Below, one piece after another: positions 42,272 to 51,585 of a stretch of DNA of 64,000 bases. The notes under the pieces are model-generated. The model saw only the letters and a list, made by a program, of their open reading frames with translations, did no database searches and was not told the origin of the DNA. The stretch comes from Rhodomicrobium sp. R_RK_3 (lineage in GTDB: Bacteria; Pseudomonadota; Alphaproteobacteria; Rhizobiales; Rhodomicrobiaceae): the NCBI RefSeq assembly GCF_002198715.1, contig NZ_MWLK01000008.1, forward strand, positions 208,983 to 272,982. The letters run 5' to 3'. The translations under genes and the position numbers were made by a program. Each line of letters begins with the position of its first letter. The stretch's first letter is position 1.

Positions 42272-42381
42272 CCGTCGCCCCGGCCGTCAGAGCCGGGGCC
42301 CACTCGCTTCACCTCTTGACGCAGCACTTGTGGTTCGATGATTGGGTCCCGGCTCACCGCTTCGCGGCGTCCGGGACGACG
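42272..42381 (-). repeat. Dispersed 108-base intergenic repeat, copy 3 (inverted)
   Basis: Begins CCGTCGCCCCGGCCGTC and ends CGTCCGGGACGAC, i.e. the reverse of the order seen at 23128-23235 and 38591-38698. About 110 bases long, more divergent than the other two, in the gap between the convergent allA and hydantoinase genes. Confidence 0.7.
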
Positions 42382-42395
42382 AACGCGGGCGATAT

Positions 42396-43823
42396 TCACT
42401 GCGGGACACCCACCGCCGCCGCGAACGGCGACTTATCGCGCGCGACATGCTCGCCGTGGCCCAGCTTGCCGACCAGCTCGCCGTCCCGCGTGACCACACG
42501 CCCGCGCACCATGGTCGTCACCGGCCAGCCCTTCACGGCGATGCCCTCATAGGGCGTGTAGTCCGAGCCGTGATGCAGCAAGTCCTGGCTGATCGTCACC
42601 TCGCGCTCCGGGTCCCAGATGGCGATGTCGGCGTCGCTGCCGATGGCGATGGCGCCTTTGCGCGGCAGGAGGCCGTACATGCGCGCGTGGTTGGTCGAAC
42701 TCAGCGCGACGAACTGGTTCAGCGTGATGCGGCCCCTGCCGACGCCCTCGGAGAAAAGGATCGGCAGCCGCGTCTCAACGCCGGGGATGCCGTTCGGCAC
42801 CCAGCGGAAGCTGGTGCGGCCCTTCGGCGTCAGCTTGCCCTGCGGGTCGTCATAGCGGAACGGGCAGTGGTCGGAGGAGAAGGTCTGAAAGACGCCGGTT
42901 TCGAGGCCCAGCCAGCAGGCTTTCTGGCTCGCCTCGTCGCGCGGCGGCGGGCTGCAGACGAGCTTGGCACCCTCCATGTTTAGGCCGTCGAGATCCTTCG
43001 CCGTGAGGACGAGATATTGCGGACAGGTCTCGCCGAACACCTTTAGCCCCCGGCTCTGCGCCCAGCGGATCTGCTCCATCGCCTCGCCATTGGAGACATG
43101 CACGATCATCACGGGCACATCCGCGATCTCGGCGAGGCTGATGGCGCGGTGCGTCGCCTCGCGCTCGACGGCGATGGGGCGCGAGGTGGCATGAAATTTC
43201 GGTGCGGTCTGCCCGGCGCGCTCGAGCTTTTCCGTGAGGAAGCGGATGGCGTCGTCATTCTCGGCGTGGACCATCACCAGCGCGCCGGTCTCGCGGGCGA
43301 CCGAGAAGACCTCGAGCATCTGGAAGTCGGTTAGCGCCAGGTCGGCATAGGTCATGAACACCTTGAACGAGGTGTAGCCCTCGCCGACGAGGGCCGGCAA
43401 TTCCTGGCCGAGCACTTGCGGCGTCGGGTCTGAGATGACGAGGTGGAAGCTGACGTCGATGTGGCAGCGGCCTTCGGCCTTGGCGTGGTAGTCCTTCAGC
43501 GACTGACGCAGGCCGGTGCCGCGCTCCTGCATACAGAACGGCATGACGAGCGTGTTGCCGCCGAAGGCCGCCGCGCAGGTGCCGCTTTCGAAGTCGTCAG
43601 CCATGACGATGCCGGGGCCACTCGGCTGGGCAAAGTGGACGTGGCTGTCGATGCCGCCGGGCAGGACGAGCTTGCCGCGCGCGTCGATGACGTCGTCGGC
43701 CGCGCCGAGGTCGTCGCCGAGCGCCGCGATGCGCCCCGCGCGGATGCCGACATCGGCGGCAAAGGTCTCGCTGGCGGTCGCGACGGTGCCGCCGCGGATG
43801 ATGGTGTCGAATTTGGCGGCCAT
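42396..43823 (-). CDS. D-hydantoinase / dihydropyrimidinase family cyclic amidohydrolase
   Basis: 475 residues from ATG 43823 (GGGAG 8 bases upstream; frame to 43883 rejected). The binuclear-metal amidohydrolase residues are all visible: HVH in GGIDSHVHFAQPS, the carboxylated Lys in YTSFKVFMTY, His in VHAENDD, His in VIVHVSN, and the catalytic Asp in FSSDHCPF. It opens hydantoins or dihydropyrimidines to N-carbamoyl amino acids. With the hydantoin racemase and carbamoylase-like enzyme it could complete conversion of hydantoins to amino acids. No signal peptide. Confidence 0.93.
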   Translation of the reverse strand: MAAKFDTIIRGGTVATASETFAADVGIRAGRIAALGDDLGAADDVIDARGKLVLPGGIDSHVHFAQPSGPGIVMADDFESGTCAAAFGGNTLVMPFCMQERGTGLRQSLKDYHAKAEGRCHIDVSFHLVISDPTPQVLGQELPALVGEGYTSFKVFMTYADLALTDFQMLEVFSVARETGALVMVHAENDDAIRFLTEKLERAGQTAPKFHATSRPIAVEREATHRAISLAEIADVPVMIVHVSNGEAMEQIRWAQSRGLKVFGETCPQYLVLTAKDLDGLNMEGAKLVCSPPPRDEASQKACWLGLETGVFQTFSSDHCPFRYDDPQGKLTPKGRTSFRWVPNGIPGVETRLPILFSEGVGRGRITLNQFVALSSTNHARMYGLLPRKGAIAIGSDADIAIWDPEREVTISQDLLHHGSDYTPYEGIAVKGWPVTTMVRGRVVTRDGELVGKLGHGEHVARDKSPFAAAVGVPQ

Positions 43824-43872
43824 GGCGTGTTCTCCCGACTTGTCGCTCAGTAGGTCAAGCTGCGGCTTGTGG

Positions 43873-44006
43873 CTCCCCCTCACCCGGTCGCCTGACGGCG
43901 CCCGCCCTCTCCCTCAAGGGGAGAGGGCAAAAACAGGGGCGTCTCGTTCTTCGCCCTCTCCCCTCGAGGGAGAGGGCTCCCGCCGTCAGGCGGGTGGGTG
44001 AGGGGG
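43873..44006. repeat. Palindromic CCCTCTCCC...GAGAGGG repeat, copy c (inverted pair)
   Basis: Same architecture as 38902-39053: CCCCTCACCC outer arm, two inner CCCTCTCCC-TCAAGG-GGAGAGGG type palindromes, GGGTGAGGGGG outer arm. Confidence 0.75.
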
Positions 44007-44071
44007 CTTTTTCAGCCCCAAGGCTCGACAATGTGTTCACCCCGCCCGACCGCGGTGCTCGCGGCCGCGCG

Positions 44072-44150
44072 AAGACTCTTAGTGTTGGCCAGCGCCTCCG
44101 CGCTGGCCGTGTGCCCACTTGGCCGTGGGCCCCGGGGGGGCCTACGCAAA
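44072..44150 (+). repeat. Structured element, left copy of inverted pair
   Basis: Order: AAGACTCTTAG, a 9-bp hairpin GGCCAGCGC-CTCC-GCGCTGGCC (44087-44108), then a conserved 27-base block (44109-44135) that itself contains a GCCCAC/GTGGGC hairpin. The 27-base block is repeated exactly, inverted, at 44246-44272. Confidence 0.7.
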
Positions 44151-44230
44151 TGCTTCGCCAGCGGCTTTGGGCACAATCATTCCCAAGAAACGTCCTGATC
44201 CCATGCAGTGCACACGGCCGCGAGTCCTGC

Positions 44231-44308
44231 GTCTCCGTTGACCCGCCGGGGCCCACGGCCAAGTGGGCACACCATCGGCGCGGATGCGCCGATGCAGCTA
44301 AGACTCTT
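44231..44308 (-). repeat. Structured element, right copy of inverted pair
   Basis: Read on the minus strand: AAGAGTCTTAG, a 9-bp hairpin CATCGGCGC-ATCC-GCGCCGATG (44273-44294), then the same 27-base block as the left copy. The hairpin stem differs from the left copy at four positions and each change is matched by its partner. Confidence 0.7.
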
Positions 44309-44345
44309 GCCGCCAGCACCACGCCCCCGCTGACCCCATCCGGGT

Positions 44346-45599
44346 TCACTCAGCCAGCTGCGGCGACAGCAAATCGAGCACCGCGAGCGCCACGACCTCC
44401 GTCGCCTTATACAGATCATCCAGCTTCAGCTTCTCGTCCGCGCGATGCCCATTCGCCTCGAGCAGCGTGCGCGGCCCCGCGCCGTAAAGCACCGTCGGGA
44501 TGCCCTGCGCCGAGTAGAGCCGCGCATCGGTATAAATCGGCACACCCTTCGTCGCGACGGCCTCGCCGAGCACCTCCTCCGCGCGGCCCTGGATCGCCGC
44601 GATCAACCGCTCCTGCCCCGGCATCGGCACGAAGGGCGCGGCGATCAGGATGCGCCGCATCTGCACGGAAATCCCCGGATAACGCCCGGCCGCCGTCTCG
44701 ATCAGCGCGCGCAGCGCCGCCTCGGCCTCCTCCGCGCCCTCCTCGGGCGTGATGCGGCGGTCGATGCGCATCGTCACCTTGTCCGGCACCACATTCGTAT
44801 TGATGCCGCCCGAAATCAGCCCGACCGTCAGCCCCGGCGCGCCGATGCCGGGCACGGGCGACACCCGCTCGCGCAGGGCATGGCGCAGCTCGTAGAGCGC
44901 GGCCAAAACACCCGTTGCGGCTTCCAGCGCATCGGCCCCGGTCTCCGGCATGGCGGCGTGCGCGGAGCGGCCGACGATCTCCGCCTCCAGATGCAGGCAG
45001 CCATTATGGGCGGTGACGATGTCGTAGGAAAATCCGGCCGAGATGGCGTAATCCGGCTTGGAAATGCCGCGCTCCAGCAAAAAGCCAGGCCCGATCAGGC
45101 CGCCCGCCTCCTCGTCATAGGTCAGATGCAGCTCGACGGTGCCGCCGATGCGCGCGCCGCGCGCCGCCGCATGTTTCAGCGCTAGCAGCGCGAAGCCATA
45201 GGTGGCGAAATCGGATTTCGACACCGCGACGCCCCGCCCATACATGACCCCGTCCGCGATCTCCGCGCCGTAGGGGTCATGCGTCCAGCCGAGGCCGGGC
45301 GGCACCACGTCGCCATGCGCGTTCAGCGCGACCACCGGCCCGTCGCCGAACCGCTCGCGGATGACGAGGTTCGTCGCCGAGATCATGCCGTTCCGCGCGG
45401 CAAGCTCCTCAGGCACATCATGCCGCTCCACGGTGAAGCCGAGCGCTTCCAGCAGGGCGGCGGCCCGCTCGGCATGGGGACGGCAATCGCCCGGCGGATT
45501 GTCCGATGGCACCTTGACCAGCGCGGCCAGGAACGCCGTCTGGTTGTCGCGGGACCATTCCAGGAATTCGCGGATGGCGGCGGTGTCGTCGGAACTCAT
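44346..45599 (-). CDS. M20-family metallopeptidase / ArgE-DapE-type deacylase
   Basis: 417 residues. Di-zinc site residues visible in LNAHGDVVPPG (His, Asp), the bridging/catalytic pair in TYDEEAGG, and GRSAHAAMPETG in the dimerisation lid. It removes an acyl, formyl or carbamoyl group from an amino acid or dipeptide. The ATG overlaps the preceding allantoate amidohydrolase-like gene by four bases (ATGA), so the pair is coupled. Exact substrate unknown. Confidence 0.9.
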   Translation of the reverse strand: MSSDDTAAIREFLEWSRDNQTAFLAALVKVPSDNPPGDCRPHAERAAALLEALGFTVERHDVPEELAARNGMISATNLVIRERFGDGPVVALNAHGDVVPPGLGWTHDPYGAEIADGVMYGRGVAVSKSDFATYGFALLALKHAAARGARIGGTVELHLTYDEEAGGLIGPGFLLERGISKPDYAISAGFSYDIVTAHNGCLHLEAEIVGRSAHAAMPETGADALEAATGVLAALYELRHALRERVSPVPGIGAPGLTVGLISGGINTNVVPDKVTMRIDRRITPEEGAEEAEAALRALIETAAGRYPGISVQMRRILIAAPFVPMPGQERLIAAIQGRAEEVLGEAVATKGVPIYTDARLYSAQGIPTVLYGAGPRTLLEANGHRADEKLKLDDLYKATEVVALAVLDLLSPQLAE

Positions 45600-46852
45600 A
45601 GGCTGGCCTTCGCTTGCGGTCGGAAATTTTCGATGAAACTCAGAAGGATGCGCGCGCCGGACGCGACATCTTCGTCGGGGACATGCTCGTCCGGATGGTG
45701 GCTGACGCCGCCGCGGCAGCGCACGAACAGCATGGCGATGTCGGTGATGTCGATCATGGCCATGCCATCATGACCGGCCCCGCTCGGCAATTCCAGCACC
45801 CGGTGGCCATCCGCCGCGATCGCCTCGCCGAGCTGCGCCCTCAGCCAGGGCGCGCAAAGGGCGGTCCCGTTCTCATGGGTCTTGGCGATGCGCGCCTTCA
45901 GGCGTCGGCGCGAGGCGGTCTCGTCAATAGCGTCGATCACCGCCGAGACGGCTTTCTTGCGCACGCTGTCGTCGGCGGCGCGGATGTCGGCGGTGAAGCG
46001 GACACGGCCGGGGATAACGTTGGTCGCGCCCGGCTCGGCGGCGATCTGGCCGACCGTGCCGACGAGGCGCGGATCGCCGCCGCAGAGTTTTTCGATGGCC
46101 AGCACGCATTCGGCGGCCCCGGCCAGCGCGTCGCGGCGCAGGCGCATCGGCACGGTGCCGGCGTGCCCGGCCATGCCGTCGAGGGTGATGAGGAAGCGGC
46201 TCGCGCCGCTGATGGCCGTCACCACCCCGGCGGGCAGGTTTTCCGCTTCCAGCACCGGCCCCTGCTCAATGTGCAATTCGACATAGGCCAGGATGTCGCC
46301 GCGCCGCCGGGCGGCCTTCTTGATGGCATCGGGGCTGAGGCCGAACGCGGCCATGGCCTCGCGCAGGCTCAAGCCGTCATCCCCCCTGGCTTCCAGCGCG
46401 CCTTCGTCAAAACTGCCCGCGATGGCGCGGCTGCCGAGCAGCGTCGAGGAAAACCGCACCCCCTCCTCGTCCGCGAAGCCGACGACTTCCAGCGCGAAGG
46501 GCAGGCGCAGCCCGCGCCGGGCGATGTCGGCGACGCATTCGAGCGCCGTCAGCACGCCGAGCGGCCCGTCCCATTTGCCTGCGTTCCGAACGGTGTCGTA
46601 ATGCGAGCCGAGCATCAGGCAGGGCAGGCCGGGTGTCCCGCCTTCGTAGCGGCCGACGACATTGCCGATTTCGTCCATGCGCGCGGAGAGTCCGGCCTCG
46701 CCCATCCAGCCGAGGATGAGCTCGGCGGCGCGCCGGTGCTCGTCGGAGAAGCAGATGCGGGTCAGCCCGTCGGGGCTGGCCGAGATGGCGGCCAGTTCAC
46801 CGATACGCCGGACGATCCGCCCGGCCATGCCGGCATCCTGTGTCATGGTCAT
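45596..46852 (-). CDS. Allantoate amidohydrolase / N-carbamoyl-L-amino acid hydrolase family
   Basis: 418 residues, Zn-dependent hydantoinase/carbamoylase family. Metal ligands: GSHYDTV (His), WDGPLGV (Asp), FADEEGVRF (Glu), HIEQGPVLE (His/Glu) and the C-terminal SHHPDEHV. It hydrolyses N-carbamoyl or ureido groups to ammonia, carbon dioxide and an amine. Neighbouring ureidoglycolate lyase favours allantoate, neighbouring hydantoinase favours carbamoyl amino acids; sequence alone does not decide. A second ATG two codons in is also possible. Confidence 0.9.
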   Translation of the reverse strand: MTMTQDAGMAGRIVRRIGELAAISASPDGLTRICFSDEHRRAAELILGWMGEAGLSARMDEIGNVVGRYEGGTPGLPCLMLGSHYDTVRNAGKWDGPLGVLTALECVADIARRGLRLPFALEVVGFADEEGVRFSSTLLGSRAIAGSFDEGALEARGDDGLSLREAMAAFGLSPDAIKKAARRRGDILAYVELHIEQGPVLEAENLPAGVVTAISGASRFLITLDGMAGHAGTVPMRLRRDALAGAAECVLAIEKLCGGDPRLVGTVGQIAAEPGATNVIPGRVRFTADIRAADDSVRKKAVSAVIDAIDETASRRRLKARIAKTHENGTALCAPWLRAQLGEAIAADGHRVLELPSGAGHDGMAMIDITDIAMLFVRCRGGVSHHPDEHVPDEDVASGARILLSFIENFRPQAKASL

Positions 46853-46910
46853 TGCTTTCGCTGCTAACGGTCAGTCGGGTTGGGGCTGGCGGATAGGTCT
46901 GAACGTCCGC

Positions 46911-47063
46911 GCCCCCTCACCCGGCCGCTTCGCGCCCGCCCTCTCCCACGAGGGGAGAGGGCCATGCTGAGCCAGATGAAAGGAGTCACCTCGCCGGTCG
47001 CGCCTCTTTGCCCTCTCCCCTTGAGGGAGAGGGCTCCCGCCGTCAGGCGGGTGGGTGAGGGGG
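46911..47063. repeat. Palindromic CCCTCTCCC...GAGAGGG repeat, copy d (inverted pair)
   Basis: Fills most of the gap between the transporter ATPase gene and the amidohydrolase gene. Same two-unit inverted architecture as copies b and c, with CCCTCTCCCACGAGGGGAGAGGG and CCCTCTCCCCTTGAGGGAGAGGG cores. Confidence 0.75.
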
Positions 47064-47076
47064 CTTTGCCACATCG

Positions 47077-47791
<715 letters not shown>

Positions 47792-47805
<14 letters not shown>

Positions 47806-48442
47806 TCAGGCGGCCCTCCAATCGTTTGGCGTACCAGGACAGCGGGAAGCACAGGCAGAAATAGATCAGCGCCACCAGCGAATAGACCAGGAACGGCCGG
47901 AAGGTGGCGTTGTTGAGCATGGTGCCGGCCTTGGTCAGCTCGACGAAGCCGATGATCGAGGCGAGCGCCGTGCCCTTGATGACCTGCACTGAGAAGCCGA
48001 CGGTCGGGGCGACGGCAATGCGGGCGGCCTGCGGCAGGATCACGTAGCGCATCTGCTCGAAATAGCTCATGGCGAGGGTCGATGACGCCTCCCATTGCCC
48101 GCGCGGGACAGCCTCGACGCAGCCGCGCCAGATTTCCGACAGGAAGGCGCTGGTCCAGAAGGTGAGGGCGAGCCAGGCGGCAACCCACGGGCTGACCTCG
48201 ATGCCGAACAGGGCGACGCCGAAGAAGAACAGGAAGAGCTGCATCAGCAGCGGCGTGCCCTGGAAGAACTCGATATATCCGGCGGTCAGGAGCCGTAGCG
48301 CCCAATGGTCGGAGACGCGGCCGAACAGCACGATCAGCCCGACGATGCCGCCGCTGACGAAGGCGATCAGCGACAGCAGCACCGTCCACCGCGCCGCCCA
48401 GAGCAGGTTGTTGAGGATGACGGAGAAGGTGAAATCGGCCAT
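47792..48442 (-). CDS. Polar amino acid ABC transporter, permease
   Basis: 216 residues, several membrane spans, EAA loop EASSTLAMSYFEQMRYVILPQA. Heterodimer partner of the permease encoded 3 bases upstream. Start ATG 48442. Confidence 0.93.
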
Positions 48443-48445
48443 GGC

Positions 48446-49108
48446 TCAAACCTTCGGGAAGACGAGGCGGCCGATGCCGCGCAGTACGGCGCGCATGGCG
48501 ATGGCCAGCAGCAGATAGAGCAGCGCGACGGCGAAATAGGCTTCGAAGGCGCGGAAATTGCGCGACTGGATAAAATTGGCCGCGTAGGTCAGGTCCTCCG
48601 CCGAGATCTGCGAGACCACCGCCGAGCCGAGCATGACGATGATGATCTGCGAGGACAGCGCCGGGTAGACCTTCATGAAGGCCTGCTTCAGCACGACGTA
48701 GCGAAAGATTTCCCAACGCGACATGGCGAGGCTGAGGCCCGCTTCGATATGGCCCTTCGGCACCGCCTCGATGCCGGCGCGGATGATTTCGGTGGAGTAG
48801 GCGCCGAGATTGATGACCATGGCGAGGAAGGCCGCCTGCGCTTCGGTCAGTTTGACGCCGAGCGCGGGCAGGCCGAAGAAGACGAAGAAGAGCTGCACGA
48901 TGAAAGGCGTGTTGCGGATCAGCTCGACATAGACGCCGACCGCGTAGCCCGCCCATTTCGGCCCGAAGGTCCGCGCCCCCGCCCCCGCCGTGCCGAGGCC
49001 GATGCCGGCGACGGTCGAGACGGCGGTGAGGATGATGGTGAAGGCAAGGCCCCGCGCCAGCACGTCCCAGTAGGGCAGAAGATCGCCGAAGCTGAGCTGG
49101 TAGATCAT
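48446..49108 (-). CDS. Polar amino acid ABC transporter, permease
   Basis: 220 residues, HisM-type membrane protein with NTPFIVQLFFVFFGLPALG and the EAA loop EAGLSLAMSRWEIFRYVVLKQA. ATG 49108. The binding-protein gene lies 358 bases upstream across a repeat-filled gap. Confidence 0.93.
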   Translation of the reverse strand: MIYQLSFGDLLPYWDVLARGLAFTIILTAVSTVAGIGLGTAGAGARTFGPKWAGYAVGVYVELIRNTPFIVQLFFVFFGLPALGVKLTEAQAAFLAMVINLGAYSTEIIRAGIEAVPKGHIEAGLSLAMSRWEIFRYVVLKQAFMKVYPALSSQIIIVMLGSAVVSQISAEDLTYAANFIQSRNFRAFEAYFAVALLYLLLAIAMRAVLRGIGRLVFPKV

Positions 49109-49148
49109 GGCGAGGCCCCCGGGCTGGTGCTGGTCGGCTCAATTTTTT

Positions 49149-49253
49149 CGAAATCCCCGCGCAGGCGGGGATCCAGTAATCACAAACTCAGATCCACTCT
49201 GCCTAACCGCCCATGCTGCGGAGTACTGGGTCCCCGCCTGCGCGGGGATTTCG
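49149..49253. repeat. Inverted pair of 30-base CGAAATCCCCGC-type elements
   Basis: Left arm 49149-49178 and right arm 49224-49253 are reverse complements with one mismatch; each arm also contains its own CCCCGC...GCGGGG palindrome. A single diverged copy of the left arm with part of the inner sequence (GGATCCAGTnATCACAAA) recurs at 63510-63552. Confidence 0.8.
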
Positions 49254-49329
49254 TCTGAGAGTGAGGCGGGCCGTTCCGATAACGATCTCGCCCCGAGCAG
49301 GCCGACCGCTAAGCTGCGCCCCCGCGGCT

Positions 49330-49457
49330 ACCCCTCACCCGGTCGCTGCGCGCCCGCCCTCTCCCTCAAGGGGGGAGGGCTAAAAACGAGAGGCGCCCAC
49401 TTGCTCTCTCCCCTTGAGGGAGAGGGCTCCCGCCGCAAGGCGGGTGGGTGAGGGGGG
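49330..49457. repeat. Palindromic CCCTCTCCC...GAGAGGG repeat, copy e (inverted pair)
   Basis: Same two-unit architecture as copies b-d, with a GGGGGAGGG variant in the left inner arm. Confidence 0.75.
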
Positions 49458-49466
49458 CTCTTGCCC

Positions 49467-50267
49467 TCAAAACCCCGCCGGCAGCGGCGCCTTCAGCCAG
49501 GTCTCCGATAGCTTGGTCAGCGCGCCGGTTTCCTTGGCCTTGGCGATGATCGCGTTGACCTTGGCCAGCAATTCCGGCTCGCCCTTGTTCAAACCGACGA
49601 AGCAGGGGCTGTTCTTGATGACGAATTTCAGCTCGGGCTTGCGCGCCGCGCTCTTGTCCGCGATCGAGGCGGCAACCGTGTTGCCGGTGGCGATCAGATC
49701 GACCTGGCCGGAGATGAATGCCGATATCGTCGCGTTGTTGTCTTCATAGCGCTTGATCGTCGCCGAGGCAGGAGCTGTCTTGGTCAGTTCCTGCTCCTCG
49801 ATGGCGCCGCGCGTCGCGCCGACGGTCTTACCGTCCAGGTCCTCGACCTTGGCGACGGCGACGTCCTTGATGCCGTAGACGCCCGAGAAGAACGGGGCAT
49901 AGGCGCTCGAGAAATCGATGACCTTTTCGCGCTCGGCATTCTTGCCCAGGCTCGAGATGACGAGATCGACCTTCTTGGTCTGCAAGTACGGGATGCGGTT
50001 GGCGCTGGTGACCGGCACGATCTCGGCCTTAACGCCCAATTCGGCGGCGATGTAATTGCCCATGTCGATGTCATAGCCGGCGGGCTTCATGTCGGTGCCG
50101 ACCGAGCCGAAGGGGGCAAAATCCTGCGGCACCGCGATCTTGATGACCTTGGCCTTCATGATGTCGTCGAGCGCGTTGGCGGAGGCGTTTTGTGCGCCGG
50201 ACAGCGCCAGCAGCGCCATGCAGCCGAGCGCGCCAGCCGCCCCTCGGATTTTTTGCAGCGAAGTCAT
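49467..50267 (-). CDS. Polar amino acid ABC transporter, periplasmic binding protein
   Basis: 266 residues from ATG 50267 (AAAGGGA upstream; the frame to 50357 is non-secretory). Signal peptide ending near SANA, SBP family 3 pattern (GYDIDMGNYIAAELGVKAEIV, KKVDLVISSLGKNAEREKVIDFS). First gene of the minus-strand importer; divergent from the LysR gene, which probably controls it. Ligand unknown. Confidence 0.93.
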   Translation of the reverse strand: MTSLQKIRGAAGALGCMALLALSGAQNASANALDDIMKAKVIKIAVPQDFAPFGSVGTDMKPAGYDIDMGNYIAAELGVKAEIVPVTSANRIPYLQTKKVDLVISSLGKNAEREKVIDFSSAYAPFFSGVYGIKDVAVAKVEDLDGKTVGATRGAIEEQELTKTAPASATIKRYEDNNATISAFISGQVDLIATGNTVAASIADKSAARKPELKFVIKNSPCFVGLNKGEPELLAKVNAIIAKAKETGALTKLSETWLKAPLPAGF

Positions 50268-50383
50268 CAATATCCCTTTCACTCGCCAGTTGCAGACCCT
50301 GGCTCCCCTCGGAAGGAGCAAGAACGATGCCAGCCCCGCGCGGCCGACTGAATGCAATGTTGCGGTGCGGGATGCGTTGCGTC

Positions 50384-50415
50384 CAATATATGGTTTGGAT
50401 CGATTGATATGATTG
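50384..50415. promoter_or_regulatory. Imperfect AT-rich dyad, candidate LysR site
   Basis: CAATATAT and ATATGATTG arms flank TTTGGATCG just before the LysR start, in an otherwise GC-rich divergent region. LysR proteins usually bind imperfect AT-rich dyads near their own promoter. Low specificity. Confidence 0.25.
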
Positions 50416-50419
50416 CGCT

Positions 50420-51319
50420 ATGGATCTGCGCCAGCTTCGCTATTTCCTCGTCGTCGCGGACGAGCTGTCCTTCACCCGGGCGGCGCGGCGCCTCAACATA
50501 TCGCAGCCGCCGCTTTCGCAGCAGATTCAGCAGCTGGAGGCGCAGCTCGGCACCAAGCTGCTAAACCGCACCAGCCGCCGCGTCGAGCTGACGGCGGCGG
50601 GCGCGGAGCTTCAGACCCAGGCGCGGGCAATCCTGGCGCAGACCGAACAGGCGCGCCAGCAGGTGCGGTTCATCGGGGCGGGACGGTCGGGCAAGATCGA
50701 CATCGGCGCGACGGGGGCGATCCTGCGCGGCGGGCTGGCGGAGCTGCTCGCCGATTACCGGCGGGGGATGCCCGACGTCCGCACCACCATCCACGAGCAG
50801 GCCCCGGCCCTGCAGGTCAAGGCGGTGATCGAATATCGCACTGATATCAGCTTCAATCGCAGCGTCGCCTCGCAGGAGGAACTGGCGAGCGCGCTGGCCT
50901 GGCGCGAGGAGGTCTGGGTGATCCTGCCGAAGGGCCACCGGCTGGCGCGGCGGTCCGTGGTGCCGCTCGCCGAACTGCGCGACGACGACCATGTGATGCT
51001 GCATCCGGACTCCTCCGAATTCGCGCGGGGCCTGCAGACGGCCTGCGTCGATGCGGGGTTCCTGCCGCGGATTTCCCAGCAGGTGGTGGATTCGCAATCC
51101 ATCCCGAGCCTGATCGCGGCGGGGTTCGGCGTGTCCCTGGTTCCTGCCTCGACGGCGAAGTTCACCAGCAATGACGTGATCTTCCGCCCGGTGAAGCCGG
51201 TGATCGTCGCCGATGTCTATATGGTCTACCGGCGCAACGAGCCCTCGCAGGCCGTGCTGGAATTCGTTCGTTGGGCGCAGGCGGAGATGGCAAAACGCGT
51301 AGGTGGTCCGGGCGGATGA
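50420..51319 (+). CDS. LysR-family transcriptional regulator
   Basis: 299 residues. N-terminal winged helix-turn-helix MDLRQLRYFLVVADELSF...RRLNISQPPLSQQIQQLE, followed by a type 2 periplasmic-binding-like co-inducer domain. Divergent from the amino acid importer with 152 bases between; an imperfect dyad with CAATATAT and ATATGATTG arms (50384-50415) close to its own start is a candidate binding site. It probably activates the importer, and perhaps the amidohydrolase genes, in response to a ligand. Confidence 0.93.
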   Translation: MDLRQLRYFLVVADELSFTRAARRLNISQPPLSQQIQQLEAQLGTKLLNRTSRRVELTAAGAELQTQARAILAQTEQARQQVRFIGAGRSGKIDIGATGAILRGGLAELLADYRRGMPDVRTTIHEQAPALQVKAVIEYRTDISFNRSVASQEELASALAWREEVWVILPKGHRLARRSVVPLAELRDDDHVMLHPDSSEFARGLQTACVDAGFLPRISQQVVDSQSIPSLIAAGFGVSLVPASTAKFTSNDVIFRPVKPVIVADVYMVYRRNEPSQAVLEFVRWAQAEMAKRVGGPGG

Positions 51320-51367
51320 GCGGAGCGACCGGGACAGTGCTCAGCCTTTAACCCAAGCCGCAGCCGA

Positions 51368-51497
51368 ACTCCCTCTCCCATGGGCTGGGGTGAGGGGGTA
51401 ATGCCTATCGGTAGGACGGCGCTTTGCCACACGGAGAGGCATTACCCCCTCACCCGGCACGCTTTCAGCGTGCCACCCTCTCCCCATGGGAGAGGGG
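51368..51497. repeat. Palindromic CCCTCTCCC...GAGAGGG repeat, copy f
   Basis: CCCTCTCCCATGGG-type core at both ends, with an inner inverted pair GGGGGTAATGCCTATCGG / GAGGCATTACCCCCTC. Lies between the convergent LysR and tartrate dehydrogenase-like genes. Confidence 0.75.
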
Positions 51498-51585
51498 AAG
51501 AAGCTGCGGCTTGTGAGGAACGTTGCGGCGGACTTGGGCTGAGAGAAGATCGCCCCCTCCGCCGCCTGCAAACTTGCCCCCGCCT

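Larger units (their letters stand above)
43824..44345. other. Repeat-filled intergenic region, 522 bases
   Basis: Between the M20 deacylase gene and the hydantoinase gene, both on the minus strand. Contains one palindromic repeat pair (43873-44006) and an unrelated inverted pair of structured elements (44072-44150 and 44231-44308). No gene recognised. Confidence 0.7.
49109..49466. other. Repeat-filled intergenic region, 358 bases
   Basis: Between the binding-protein gene and the permease genes of the importer. Holds an inverted pair of CGAAATCCCCGC elements (49149-49253) and a CCCTCTCCC-type repeat (49330-49457). No gene recognised. Confidence 0.7.
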
